From NCBI GenBank assembly GCA_001986395.2, contig MQVO02000002.1:2046001-2110000 (forward strand): a stretch of DNA of 64,000 nucleotides, given 5' to 3'. The notes beneath the pieces are model-generated. The model was not told the origin of the DNA and did no database searches. It was given only the letters and a program-made list of their open reading frames with translations. Both the position numbers and the translations under genes were made by a program. Of the stretch, positions 10,284 through 22,023 are shown one piece after another. Source of the DNA: Irpex lacteus. Its lineage: Eukaryota; Basidiomycota; Agaricomycetes; Polyporales; Irpicaceae. The first letter of the stretch is position 1; the number at the start of each line of letters is the position of its first letter.

Positions 10284-11974
10284 TCAAAGTTGTGGGGATA
10301 AGATCTGCTCTATGTGCACGATGCGCGTTTCCTTGTCTTCAATTCCAAACGGCGAGTTCACCACCTCAAAACCAAGGTTGGGGCTATTGGTTGCGCTCCA
10401 AACCGTCGGCGGCGGTCCAGTTCCCAGACCAGTAGGCGGTGCCCTCCATCTTCCGGTCTTGCTGCACGTACTGGCAAGAGCCAACAGACCCTTGTACAGG
10501 TCTTCGTTGAAACCGATGCACTGGAGACCGATGCACGCGGCCTTGAGAGCACCTGCGGCGTAGAGTTGGCCAGTTTCGTAGACGTTCTGCGGTGAGGTGT
10601 TCTTTCTCAGGCTCAAGGTTTCTTTCACCAATGCTTGTGTTGTCTATGAAGGGTATGTCAGTAACATGCGGTGCCGACCGAGACAATGCAACCCACCGGT
10701 GCTGGTAGTTGGGTCCACTCTTCTGGGGTGATATCACGCAATCTGAATGTCTTGTAGACTCCGGCATAGTACCATTTACCCTCTTTGTTATAGAAGCATT
10801 CTGGATATTGAGATTGGTTATTTGATAGGAACGGACGTACGGAAGGACATACCGGTAGATTTGTCGAACCCGGACGCGAGATCGAGGGTAGTCCACCGGT
10901 GGGCGGTCGTCACTCGTGGATTGGTGTTGCACTTGAAGACAGGTGTAACAAAGTATCCATGCTCTTCTTGTTCTGGGCACCAGAACGTGGTATTCTCCTG
11001 GAAGATTCGGTAGTTCGCGAGCCTGGTCTGGTGAGTAAGGTCATCCCTTCTACGAGCTATGTAACTTACTGTACTTTTAAATTCTGCGTCGAAGGATCAG
11101 AAGGATGTAGTATTTTACGCAGCGTACACACTCACGCCACTTGCAGTCCCAATAAAGTCTTGCAACGTGTATGGAGACGGTATCACGATTGGGACAAGCA
11201 TATCAGTGGGCATCTCTGGTGGAATTGGCAAGTCGGCCAAGACGGCGTAGCGCGCCTTCGTCACCGCCTCAGCTTCCTGCAGCACTGACTGTATGCTCTT
11301 GATCAGCTTACAGCGAAACAGTAGCTCCCCACATTGACTTACAAACTCTGGTGGATTAGAGAAGAGAGGACTATAGACGTTGATGGGCGGGCTTCTGAAC
11401 TCTTCCTCGAGTAATGGAGACTGATCGACACGTTTAGGTACGGACAATGTGCAAAACCCTGGAAACTGACTGTATGGATAGGTGCAAGGTCGCGAGGCGA
11501 TATAAGGCTATTTGTGGGAGACTGGGATCCTTCGTGCTGCTGCATTAGTAGGGTAACCTTGGATTTCAGATCCTCATTTTCTTGTTCGAGTTTCCGATAA
11601 CGATCTTTGACTTCTTGTGCCGTCTGTCCATCGGAGTCTACCATAGCGGCGCCAGAGGCGAGAGGCGAAGATACAGCAGTACTGGCAAGTTTCTCATTCA
11701 GCTCGGCTTTCTCTTGCTCCAGCTTAGCGATAGCAGAATCCTTGGAACGATTAGATGCACAGAGAGCCTCCATTTGGCGCACAGCGTTGTCCCGAGCGGT
11801 CAGGGCCTCCGTCATACGGAGTCTTTCAAGCGCAGACTCCAGGTTATGCTATCCATTACTCATAGGGTCAATACACGCGATTATTTCGGGGACGTGGCGA
11901 CGTACGTTTGATTGAGCTTGTACAATCTTGAGAATAGGCGAAGGCCTTGTCGCTTCAGCAATAATGGATCCCAT
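10284..11974 (-). CDS. Coiled-coil protein with a DUF6697-like C-terminal domain
   Basis: Read on the minus strand from MGSIIAEATRPSP at 11974, with an intron at about 11849-11905. A long coiled coil follows (ERLRMTEALTARDNAVRQME to QENEDLKSKVTLLMQQ). Further exons give SPLLEEEFRSPPINVYSP, LPIPPEMPTDMLVPIVIPSP, then a domain with FWCPEQEEHGYFVTPVFKC, WYYAGVYKTFRL and TPEEWTQLP. It ends CIGFNEDLYKGLLA and a tail to the stop at 10284. The GYFVTP...WYYAGVYK pattern recalls DUF6697, known only from basidiomycetes; that name is from memory and not verified. No catalytic signature is visible. At least six introns are needed, and the join near 11430-11480 is the least certain. Confidence 0.65.
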
Positions 11975-12408
11975 ATTGAAGATATGTGCCGAAGTCGGTT
12001 GGTGTCAATATTCGACTGGTTAAGTCCAGTGTGGCCGCTGGTCGCCGCGAGACCAGGTGGCAAACAGCAGATGCGGCGTAGTCTAGCTCTTGTGCTCGCG
12101 TCGTTGTCGACAAGATAGTTAGTCAAACACAGCAGGACGATGAGTATGCACTGAACCAAGTAGTCAAGAAGAAAGCCGTGTTTTAGTATGCGACGGCGCA
12201 AACACGGCGACTTATGTCTGGGCGCCTGACATCTTACCAGTTGAACCCAAAGTGCGGCACACAACGTCAACAAGGATGATGAGAAGTGCGGCCGTTCAAG
12301 TAATGCTACAAAGCCGTGGGGTGTATTACATTATCCTGGTGTGTATGTTAAAGTAGTCTAGGTTGATCGTCACAATACTGAGGGACAGGAAGGGTCGAAG
12401 CCACAGGG
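11975..12408. other. Intergenic
   Basis: About 430 bases between the start of the coiled-coil gene and the 3' end of the secreted-protein gene. No supported gene. An open frame on the minus strand up to 12273 has no protein-like features beyond a short hydrophobic run. Confidence 0.4.
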
Positions 12409-13053
12409 TCAACCACTGATAAGACCGCCTAACGCAGTCAAGCCTGATCCACTTGAATGACCTGCGCCAGATGCGCCCAGTCCGAGAGCTCCTACACCAG
12501 GCGCACCTCCGCCACTCCCTCCTAGACCAAGACCAGCCAGTCCCAGACCCGAACCAGGCTGGCTATATGCTTGACGGTGCTTGCTCGCACCACCATACTC
12601 TTGCGTCGTCGATGTTTCATGGATCGAGTTTTCTTCGCCCTCTCCATTGTGGGGAGGAAGCGGCGGGGGAGGCGCAGGCTCGGAGAACTTGTTCGAGGTC
12701 GGCTGCTTGCTGGCAGTATGCGCCGGCGTGTGGATTTCGCGAACTTGCAGTGCGTCCAAAGAGCGCTCGAGAACGTAGCGAGGGAATGGTTCGACACGTT
12801 TGCGAAGGAGATGTGGCTCGGCGGGGGAGGCGCGGTTGTGTCGTTGCTCTGACGTCGCGCGTTCGAGAGCGGGGTCCATAAGGATGATGGGTTCGCGTTT
12901 TGTGAGCTGATACTGGCGACCCATGAGCGTTGTAGGTTCGGACGGAAATACAGAGGGCTGCGTATCAGCGCGAGGGGATCCGTCGACGGGGAGAGCTTGG
13001 ATGGTGGTGACGATCGAGAGGATCGAGGCGAGGATGACCAGACAGCGAAGCAT
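12409..13053 (-). CDS. Secreted protein with Gly-rich C-terminus
   Basis: A single exon of 214 residues. The start at 13053 is preferred over an in-frame ATG 20 codons upstream because it places a clean signal peptide (MLRCLVILASILSIVTTIQA, then LPVDG) at the N-terminus. The middle is charged, with possible KR processing sites (LTKRE, LLRKRVE). A proline run PAPPPPLPP follows, and the last 50 residues are Gly/Ala/Leu/Ser-rich (SGLGLAGLGLGGSGGG). There are no cysteines to speak of and no enzyme motif. It may be a wall-associated or processed repeat-type secreted protein; I do not recognise a family. Confidence 0.65.
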   Translation of the reverse strand: MLRCLVILASILSIVTTIQALPVDGSPRADTQPSVFPSEPTTLMGRQYQLTKREPIILMDPALERATSEQRHNRASPAEPHLLRKRVEPFPRYVLERSLDALQVREIHTPAHTASKQPTSNKFSEPAPPPPLPPHNGEGEENSIHETSTTQEYGGASKHRQAYSQPGSGLGLAGLGLGGSGGGAPGVGALGLGASGAGHSSGSGLTALGGLISG

Positions 13054-13297
13054 TATGGCGAGTATAGAGTGTTGAATTAGTGATTGTGAGTAGTGTAGAG
13101 GAGGACCAGCCAAGGATTAGAGATGTTTAGAGCGTTGTTGGAACCGGTCCAGCGAGAGAAGATGGAAGTCGAGTTGAAAGAGTCGACGAGACGGGGAAGG
13201 CGACTTCACATCGAACTAGGACCAAATAGTGCAAAACATGATTGTGACAGTAACAGCGTGACGGTTCGTCACTCCTCTCGCGCTGCAGGGGGATCGT

Positions 13298-15756
13298 TCA
13301 GACCGGCTCACTACATAGAAACAGAAGAGACTGACCGTGCTCCTGTCTCTTGAGACGAAGTGACTTGGGGCGCTGTATTTTCCGTGGTTGGAAAGGTAGG
13401 GAGCGTGGGAAGTCTGCGGGCTCCGACGACCTCAGCTTGCTCGTGGACAGCTTACCCAGGAAATCTTCCAGCGCCGTCTGCACCTGATCCCTGAGCGCAG
13501 CGGCCTCATCTTGATCAGGGAAGCAGACCGGCAAACGGTAGCTCATCCAAATGTATGCAACCAACGTTCCATGGCTGGCTTCCAAATCTTGTAGAAGAAC
13601 CTGCACCTTTTGTAGGTCAAGCTCTCGGTGGGAAGCCGCCGCGACGTCCTTGAGAGTTTTGGTAATACCAGTTTGGTCGGCGAGGGGTTGCACCCTCACG
13701 CTCAAGTCGTCTCTGAGCATGCGTAGCAGCGAGTATCCGGATGACATCAGCTTAGGGTCTTTCCAGCGGAGGGGCATAGCTTTCAGAGTTAAACGCATCT
13801 GTATAGGCATATCCCCGCAAACGGTATCGATGTGCTGGGTCGTATCTTCGGCCTGTTGTGGAGATTCCAATGCGAATATGGGATGATGCTTGCCAACGTA
13901 ATGGAAGAGCCAAGGTATTGAAGACAACGGAGTTTCGGGAGGTAGCGAAGTGGCGGCAACGTATTGCTGAACACCTGGCGGTCGGTATCTCGCTTTTTTG
14001 AGCTCTTCAATTGGCGCTGCGAGTGCTGCACGTATAGCAGGCATGCTGTCCTCCCACAGGGCTGTGACAGACCCACCAGATGCGTCGTCGCCGTGCAATC
14101 CGAAGCGTCCGGCACGTCCAGCGATCTGCTTGAGGTGACGGACAGTGAGGGGTTTTTCTTCGAAACCATCCCATTTTGATGTACGAGCGAATATCATTCG
14201 CTTGATTTTCCTGACACACACCATTAGCATATTAAATCTACGATGCAGACGAAAGGCACATACAGATTTAAGCCCATACCGACAGCATCACTGCCAACGA
14301 GGACATCGTAGCCGCTTTCTGGGTCATTGAAGAGTGCTGCCTGTTGGCTTCGTACCTCTGGAGGGAGTTTACCGTAAGCGAGAGCGCAACGAAGTCCGGT
14401 GTACTTTTCAATCTTATCGCGAAGCTTGTATATCTGTGAACGACTGAAAGCGACAACACAGTCTCCCTTCTGCACTTGCGAGAGCTGGCCACGTAAAGAG
14501 TGTTTCGCAACCTTCAAGGGTGTGAGTCGCGTATACCGTTTCACCTCGAATTCGTCGCCCACGTCCTCTATAATCCGTTTCACTAGGGGTACAGCCGACT
14601 CTTCTCCACATAGATGAACTTCGCGTGCGTTGACACCTAGTAACGCGTGTGTCCAGGACCCTCCTCGCTCAGCGTCCGAGATGAGTTGTATCTCGTCGAT
14701 AACGGCAACGTCATAATGGCTCGAGCTTAACATCTCGACAGTGCAGCTGACGAGAGGAGCATCTTCGGCAACAATACGTTGGTCGTCGCCTGTGACGAGG
14801 TTGCAGGGCCTAGCGAATTTAGGATTTTCGAGTTTCTGCACAGCTGGTTTTTCTCCCGGGACGATGGCATCTGTGACAGTATCCGGGTCTTCCTCTCCCA
14901 CTGCCTCCGCGTCATGACCAAGAGGTACAATCCGGCCCTTGTTGAGCCGCTCCCAAATTTCGAACGCCAGCATCCGCAGAGGTCCACAGTAGACACCTGT
15001 CCGCGCGGCAGCGAGCGCACGCAGTGCGTTATGCGTCTTTCCACTGTTTGTGGGTCCTACATGCATGATGATCTTGCGACGGGGAGCAGCACGTGCCAGG
15101 TCAAAATGCTTGGCCGGTTGAGACATGTTCGTAGCTTCGAAGAGATTGGATATTCTGGTCAAGGTGCTGTGACTGACTAGAGGGCTGAGGATAGCATGAC
15201 CGATAGGGTTGGCAGCCCACTCGTAGAACAGACGAGTGAGCTGTACGTCGACAGATACACCAGACTCCGGATCCGACAGGTCCTCCTTGATAATTCTGAT
15301 CTGCTCTTCGGTGTAATCAAGTTGCGCAAGGATATCGTGGTTCTTGACATGATTGGCGAAAGCGTTCAGTGCCGGATGGACGTCTTCACCAGAGACACCG
15401 AAAGTGATGAGCCTAACACGGACAGTCTCTAGCCGTGTCCAGCGACGAACATTTTCGACCAAGAACTCTCGCAGGTCGTGAATGTACGAAGTAGAGAGTC
15501 CGGTCGCAGACAGCGGAGGAGCCTTCGTCGGACCAACGAACTTGCCAGGTTTGGGCAAACTCCTCTTTGGAGGGTGTTCAGAAATCTCCTCCGAGGGCTC
15601 AGTGGAGGAAGAAGGCCGTGGGTTGAGCGGACGTCGTTTGAACGCGACATTGCTCCGAAAGGCCTGCAGAACTCGGACTGGTGGCGAGAAGCGGACGCAT
15701 GACGAGTAGCGAGGGAGGAGGGACCTATGCATTAAAGCAAAACCTCCAAAGTGCAC
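13298..15756 (-). CDS. SUV3: SUV3-type mitochondrial ATP-dependent RNA helicase
   Basis: Two exons (about 14264-15756 and 13298-14210, one 53-base intron) give 801 residues. The N-terminus is a basic presequence; the second Met (15732) may be the true start. Helicase motifs appear in order: Walker A GPTNSGKTHNAL, motif II VIDEIQLI, motif III-like LCGEES, VVAFSRSQIYKLR, VGSDAVGMGLNL across the splice, and motif VI QIAGRAGRFG. A SUV3 C-terminal region follows. In yeast and humans SUV3 unwinds RNA for mitochondrial RNA turnover with an exoribonuclease (the yeast complex is the mtEXO degradosome). Length and motifs are complete. It is divergent with the mS33 gene, 235 bases apart, which suggests a shared promoter region for two mitochondrial functions. 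Confidence 0.95.
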
Positions 15757-15991
15757 ACCTTCTTCCTAGACAGTTCTCCAAGTCCTGACCGCACTCCCCT
15801 AGGTATTTCGTTGCAGGCAAGGTCGAGAGAAACAGCGACAGAGTGCCAAGTGGAAACTCACCCAAATTACTTTAGACGCCCATCGATGTCTGCGTGTCAC
15901 GTGATTTAGTCCGTTTTTGGAAGGCCAATCCGAGGCTCGCCACCGGATCTCTTCAAGTTGCTTCAGACGCACTCAGCCACTTCCACCAGCC

Positions 15992-16377
15992 ATGGCAGGC
16001 GTAGCACCAAGACGGCTCGCTGCTTTGACCAAACTACGGTGCTCGCTATTCCAAACCTCGTACAATCCTACCTCAATACGCACCGGTGCCAAATACTTGC
16101 GTACCAGACTCGTTGGCCCTTCTATGGTCAACTACTACCCAGAAACTCTCACCGTGGCACAGCTGCGCGAATGGTCTGGATACAAATGGGATCTTATTGA
16201 TCAGGCAGAGGTGCAGCGGCTGGAGGATATTGAGTTCAAGAAGGCCAGAGGGAAGGGAACACCGAAGAAGGCAAAGACTCCAGGTATGTGTTACACGTTC
16301 TCCGCCGTGCTATCCTTGCATCTAAGAGTTATTCCTCAGGCGATAGCAGGAGATCCGGCAAAGGCAAAAAGCGGTAG
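15992..16377 (+). CDS. RSM27: Mitochondrial small-subunit ribosomal protein mS33
   Basis: Two exons (15992-16283 and about 16340-16377) give 109 residues. The signature is GAKYLRTRLVGPSMVNYYP near residues 35-50, followed by LRIxD-like acidic-basic helix text (QRLEDIEFKKARGKGTPKKAK), as in the MRP-S33/Rsm27 family. The second exon supplies only the basic tail ending KGKKR. The start is the ATG that begins MAGVAPRRLAAL; an in-frame upstream ATG exists, but its peptide is not conserved-looking. It acts in the head of the mitoribosome small subunit. It is head to head with SUV3 and tail to tail with MAK10. Confidence 0.88.
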
Positions 16378-16780
16378 TCGCACCTTTATGTACCTCCACA
16401 TCTACGCATTTGCGACGCTTTACTACTCAAACTCTCTGCATCCTACAGCCTATGCTTCTTATAATTCTCTCTATGATAATGGCAGAAATCATCGGGTCCA
16501 GTACGGCAAGGCTATGCACAGTCGATACCCTATCATGATATAGTAACAAGTATGTCATGAAAAGTGAGTACGGCTGCACCCCCAAGTCGAGAATTTCTTG
16601 ACGACGGTCGTGATCCATTTGGAGGAGCAGTGCGCCCACTTCGAGAATTTAAGGCATGCATACAAAAGTTGTACCAACGTTTGGTTGTGTAGATTAAGTA
16701 CATCGTTGTCAGTTCTAGATACGAGTCCAGCGCGGCCAGCATTCGTCCTGGGTAAGATACATCCTCCATTTTCACCGACC
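16378..16780. other. Convergent intergenic region between mS33 and MAK10
   Basis: Holds both 3' ends. No further gene is supported. Confidence 0.4.
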
Positions 16781-19612
16781 TCATTCCCGCACATCAGGAA
16801 ACCAAGGATGATAGCTGGTATCCCAACGGAGAATACCCGACTCGCTTTCAGTGCGCTGTAGAAGTTGGTCGCTGACGTCAAAAAGACCTTGCGCGAACTG
16901 AGAACCATACACGTTTTAGTACGGTGCATGACATTGAACGGGCGATGCAACTCAAGACAGAGTATACTGTACCTCTTTCCGCATATTAGCCTCCTGTTCT
17001 CCGCACAGAGTTTGTGCCGGAGTCGTGACCAATCGTGAAAGCATCACCCTTGCGAGTTCAGCATACGATCGCGCGCAGCTTTTCTATAATATGCACCGAA
17101 TAAGAAGCCAATTTCAATATTTTCGGAGCTATACACGAACGCTTACATCAGAGACAGCTACGAGGTCCTCCGTATATTGCGATAGAGGTGGTATGTCGAT
17201 CAGAGGTTCGCTGGGGCCTTCATGATACGAAGCGAAGAGCCACTTGTGACGACGCCTGAAGTTGAGTGACAGACGGTTTATTGAAGGGAACGCAATTGAG
17301 GCGGTTAGCTGTACATGCAACCAGGTTGATAAGCTGAGTAACAGGGACTGTTCTGCAAGAGAATACTTACCGAGAGAATTGAGATGCACATTGCCTGTAG
17401 GGAACTCAGGAACGTTATCTGATATTCCCATTCCTGCTCTATCATAGCTCCTACTAGGTGTATTCAACGAACGCACGAATACAGTTCAGATGCACCTTTG
17501 TTTCGACTTACCTGCTAGAGAGAAAGACCGCAGCTTCTCTAATGTGTGCACATGCTGATCTATGACATGGATAACAAGCCAATACGCCAGGGGTCGCTCG
17601 TATGGGGCATACAAGTCCTGCTGAAATCCAGATAGAATGATCTCCCGCGCTGCGGTCAACTTCCATATGTTGGCGGGTTCAGGGAGAGACTTCATAATAT
17701 GCACGCTCCTGGGGTTCTACATACATAATCCCAATTACAGTCAATATCAGTCTCGGGTCACGATTGCTGGTGGTGGATGGCGTACCGTGACGACGACTTC
17801 AGCGTCGAGAACGCAAAAGGCATCTTGTAGCGCTTGCAGGTCCACGATGGACTTCATAAGGTGTCGTCTACGTCTAGGCGGATTGTACCAAAAAGACTGG
17901 ATGTTCTGGGACGCAATCTGACAGTATCATTGAATAGCGTCAGCCGAGTTTGACGTTGACTTGCAAGATACTCAAGCCACCTTTATTATGTAGTTTTCCA
18001 CGTCCTCAAAATGAAGCTGGTCGTCCCCAGCCCAGCTTGTCACCAAGATATCGCAGATATGCTCGTATGAGACGCCGATCGTCTCGAGAAAGAATCGCTC
18101 TACGAGCCATTCCGCTGGATATTGTTCCATAACGATTTGTTTGTCGTAGAAAGCTCCCTAGTCGCGCTCGGTAAGCGATAGAAATCGCGCGTGGTAGTAT
18201 ACGTGCGCCCTCACCTGTATCAGCGATCGAGTATACGCAAAGGGGACCTCGTTATGCGGATCCCATATTGCGCAGGAGCCGAAGACCTACACATATGCGA
18301 CATTGTGAGAGCGATTAAGAGAACAGGTGGACAGGATTACCTGCCAGGAGGTTAGTGAGCTAGTATTTTGTAAGCAGTCTACGTCCTCCCAGCTACGCAA
18401 CAACCTTTCTAGGGACGTCCAGACGGTATCTTGATCTGGCAATTCGACGACGCGAATGGGGATGACTGTGTGTAACCTTCGAGATACACGGGGGTCGAAG
18501 GCAAGTAATGCAGGAGACTTGTCGAGTGGAGCTACGGAAGGCTGACTTCTCACTTGTTGAAGTGTTTCGATGGCGGCTTGCATATATGGCATCGCTATAT
18601 CCAGATTTCCTAGAACGCTAAGGTTGAAAAGTCCCACTAAGTTCTAGAGGCTGTAAGAGTCATAGAACATTTGTATCCAGCGACAGGTTATTCACCTTCC
18701 TCAGATATAGTCTGTCGAGCAGAGCTTGTCGTTGTTCTTGAGGTAAACTTGAAGCAAGTAACCAGCGGCATGCGTCATCAAGCCGTTGGATGACAATGCC
18801 CACGGGGACACCCTCCAGCAGAGACACTTCGCTCTTCTCGCTCTGCCAGTCTTCAATCTACCCATAAAAACGTTGCGTATAAGCACCAGCACTGATCATA
18901 CGGCAGGAATAGACACTTGACATCATACACGCGTCGTTTCGAAAGTTCCCTCCATGCTAGGTCGCAGCTCTTTAGTAGGCCAAACACCGATGCCCGTAAG
19001 ACAACCGTGAGCAGTTCTAAAGGACGATCGGGATCGGGATTCGGGGGCCACCCAGCGGGGAGAAAGTCCGGGTTTAGATCCTGTAGTTCGTGGACGTAGA
19101 GGAGCGTGTAAACTGTCTGTGAGAGGGTATTTCCCGCATGCCATTGCATCTAGAGTAGGACAATATACACGTCTGTACAATCTGACTTGAGCTTGAGCGG
19201 TATCTATTCACCTCGCATGCAAACATCCTGTCCATTATCCAACACACTTCCTCCGGTAGAAGAGGCGCAGTAGCATCGAACGGAGGTCTCTTGTCTTCAT
19301 CTAGGATCATGCCGCTGTCCATACGAGGCTCGCCAATCTGTTTGAGAGTGAGTCACACGAGCATTGACGTGATCAAAACACTCTACCTCGAATGCACTCA
19401 TAGCATCCATCAGCAAGAAACCGTCCGTCAGTAGGACTTCATCTGCAGCCATATCTGTGAAGAAATATGATGTAAGAGTTCATGAAGATCTTTGTCTACA
19501 GGTATTACTTACCTTTCGCAGCATGGATAAACAGAGAAGTTATGTCTTCATAATCATCTCCGCCAGGCAGATCATAGTCCACATCTACGTCCATAAAGTC
19601 TGACTCGGACAT
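16781..19612 (-). CDS. MAK10: NatC N-alpha-acetyltransferase auxiliary subunit MAK10 / NAA35
   Basis: About 14 exons on the minus strand from MSESDFMDVDVDYDL at 19612. The diagnostic N-terminus is YEDITSLFIHAAKDMAADEVLLTD, then LLMDAMSAFEIGEPRMDSGMI, the MAK10 family signature (compare the EAMSAIEMMDPKMDAGM pattern). LPEEVCWIMDRMFACEMQWHAGNTLSQTVYTLLYVH follows. Later exons give RRRRHLMKSIVDLQALQDAF, LYAPYERPLAYWLVIH, and near the end EWEYQITFLSSLQAMC and WDTSYHPWFPD. NAA35 is the non-catalytic subunit of NatC, which acetylates N-terminal Met-hydrophobic proteins at the ribosome. Joins checked at most borders keep frame; the donor of exon 4 (18922 or 18931) is ambiguous. It is divergent with NTH1 across 229 bases. 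Confidence 0.85.
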
Positions 19613-19841
19613 TAGCTGCAAGATGAGAGAAGAGGTCAAGGAGCTCCGAGTCCTTGGCGGTCTGCGATTCAAGGACGCCGATCAGCTGGGATCTGAGATT
19701 CGGTGTTTAGACCTCCAAAGGCCGAAACGGGGAGTCTTGTATAACGACTACATACACCCTACTTACTTGCTTTATATCTTCACTATCTTCGAAGGTCTTC
19801 TCAACTGATACTCTGAACTGTTGCTAATTCATAGAGCTATC

Positions 19842-21317
19842 ATGCCGTCGGTGAAACGAAATGCATCTCCAGAACTGCTAGGTCGTCCGAGTCCGAGCCC
19901 ATACCATGCGTCGGTAACCCTCTACGAGCCAGACGAAACAACCCTGCGACGATCAAAACGAGTCAAAGTCAAGGAGGAGGCTGGAACTTTAGATATTCTG
20001 GAATCTACAGCAGTCAAGAAACGGAGTGTGGTCAGCAAGGCCACCACGTCTGCTGTCAAGGTGGAAGACATCGAACTGAAACTGGTGAAGAGCTCGTCAC
20101 GAATAAAGACCCCTTCAAGTCCGACAAAGAAAGCCAAAGCAATACCACAATCACTCGCGGTACCGCATCCTGCGCCTCCGAGATGGAAAGAGGCGTATGA
20201 CACTATCAAGCGCATGCGAAAACATATCGTCGCACCCGTGGACACAATGGGCTGTGATCAAGCTCAGTACAAGGAAACTGACCCTCAGGTATAGTAATAT
20301 TCTAGCTATGTTTGGAAGTTCCGACTGCTAACGTCGTTGAGTAGAACCGCCGCTTCGCAACTCTGGTCTCTCTGATGCTCTCGTCCCAAACCAAAGACGA
20401 GGTCACGGACGCGGCAGTCTCCAAACTACGCTCGGCTGTCGGAGGCACGCTCTCCGTGCAAGCCGTCTTAGATGCAGATGAATCAGCTATCGCAGAGTCC
20501 ATCGCAAAAGTGGGATTCTGGCGACGCAAGACACAGTAAACTCTTCCGACTTCAGGTACCATATCTTACAGTTGACATCGAACTTGAAACTCCCGTTTTG
20601 AACAGGTACATCAAACAGACGGCGCAGAAGCTAATGGACGAGTTTGACTCTGACGTTCCCAAGACAGTGGATGAGTTATGTTCGCTCCCAGGCGTTGGAC
20701 CCAAGATGGCGTTCTTGTGCTTGCAAGTCGCGTGGAACATGTATGTTATGGCCTATCCCCAGGACTTGTACCAGAAACGCTTGTGATATTGACTAAAATC
20801 TTTCAGCAATGTCGGGATAGGTGTGGACGTACACGTCCACCGTATAACGAACAGGCTGGGCTGGCATAAGCCACCCACCAAGACTCCGGAGGAGACACGG
20901 TAAGGCAATGCTATAGCTCTCAAGTTTTCTTGTGGCCGCCTGAAGCTCATACCGTTTGATAGTCTCAACTTGCAATCATGGCTACCAACAGAACTACACC
21001 CCGAGATCAACCACATGCTCGTCGGGTTCGGTCAAGTCAGTGTTTCTCCTGATCATATTCTCAAGTGATGTACGTACCGACATATGATACTCCAGATGAT
21101 ATGCCTTCCCGTTGGTCCTCGCTGCAACTCATGCGATCTCAGTGGCGGTCTGTGTCCCAGCGCGAACCAGAGCAAAGGCGCAAGTCAGACAAAGGTCAGG
21201 GGTAAGAAGGTCGTTGGAACCGCAACGATCGTAGAGGAAGCAACTCCGATGCCTGGGGCCGGTGGTCCGAAGATTGAGATTTCTGTCGAGGCAGAGGAGG
21301 CGAAGCTTGAAGCTTGA
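19842..21317 (+). CDS. NTH1: Endonuclease III-type DNA glycosylase / AP lyase
   Basis: Six exons (19842-20288, 20345-20535, 20606-20740, 20807-20899, 20963-21035, 21096-21317) give 386 residues. A basic, Ser/Lys-rich N-terminal 120 residues could carry nuclear or mitochondrial targeting. The glycosylase domain shows [14 protein letters not shown], helix-hairpin-helix [11 protein letters not shown] with the catalytic lysine in the family position, and [17 protein letters not shown] with the catalytic aspartate. The 4Fe-4S cluster cysteines read [18 protein letters not shown]. It removes oxidised pyrimidines and nicks the abasic site in base excision repair. The C-terminal 50 residues after the cluster are acidic and variable. 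All joins keep frame; intact. Confidence 0.95.
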
Positions 21318-22023
21318 AGAATCGTAACAGTACTCGTGGCTACTTTCGAGGAGCCCAGAACTAAGCTTAGCTCCATACTCTGTTCATCGTATTGTTCATC
21401 GTATTGCTTTCGTGTGCTTCATATCGCTTTCGCCGTGTACCTACCCTATAGTTCCAACATATTACTCTGGCCATCTTTCACAAACCAGGGAAAACTTTAG
21501 CAAAAGCAATTCGATATCAACCGTGCTATAGCTACATCACAGACGTCAAGCTACGTAAAAGCCAGCGCACAGAGCCAGCGACCTCCGCACGTCCCTCCCA
21601 CTCCTCACGTCGTACAACCTACTGTACGTGCAAGGACCAGTCCAGTCTAAGCTAGTAGACGGGAAGAAGAGAGGACGGCAGCAGCGTCAAGCGTGCTGAG
21701 GGCCGCGTCGTAAAACATAAAGTTAAGAGCAATATCAGGAGAATAGGAAAACGATAAGGGAGCAATAAAGAAGAAAGAGGAGGTAGCGACGCTCGGGGAG
21801 TCAATCCGGAGCGCGTGAGAGCGTCATGCGGCGAGGATAGCACGGTAGACGGATGAGTGAAAGACAGGTCGCGGCGATTGTGTACGCGCGTGCGTGTTAT
21901 GTGCAATGAGCGGGATGTGGGACCTTGTGAAGGTCGGTAGGGATTGTTCGTTTGTCGTCAGGGTCGGTGATCGAGGAGTATCGCGGTCGAGAGGAAGAGT
22001 CGGGAGGGAGAGTCGCGGGAAGC
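21318..22023. other. Intergenic
   Basis: About 700 bases between two converging genes. GA-rich on the plus strand in the right half, which creates Leu/Ser/Pro-rich spurious frames on the minus strand. No gene is supported. Confidence 0.45.

Noticed and set aside
12453..12881. 142-codon plus-strand frame opposite the secreted Gly-rich gene
   Set aside because: Shadow of the minus-strand gene, whose signal peptide and composition are coherent.
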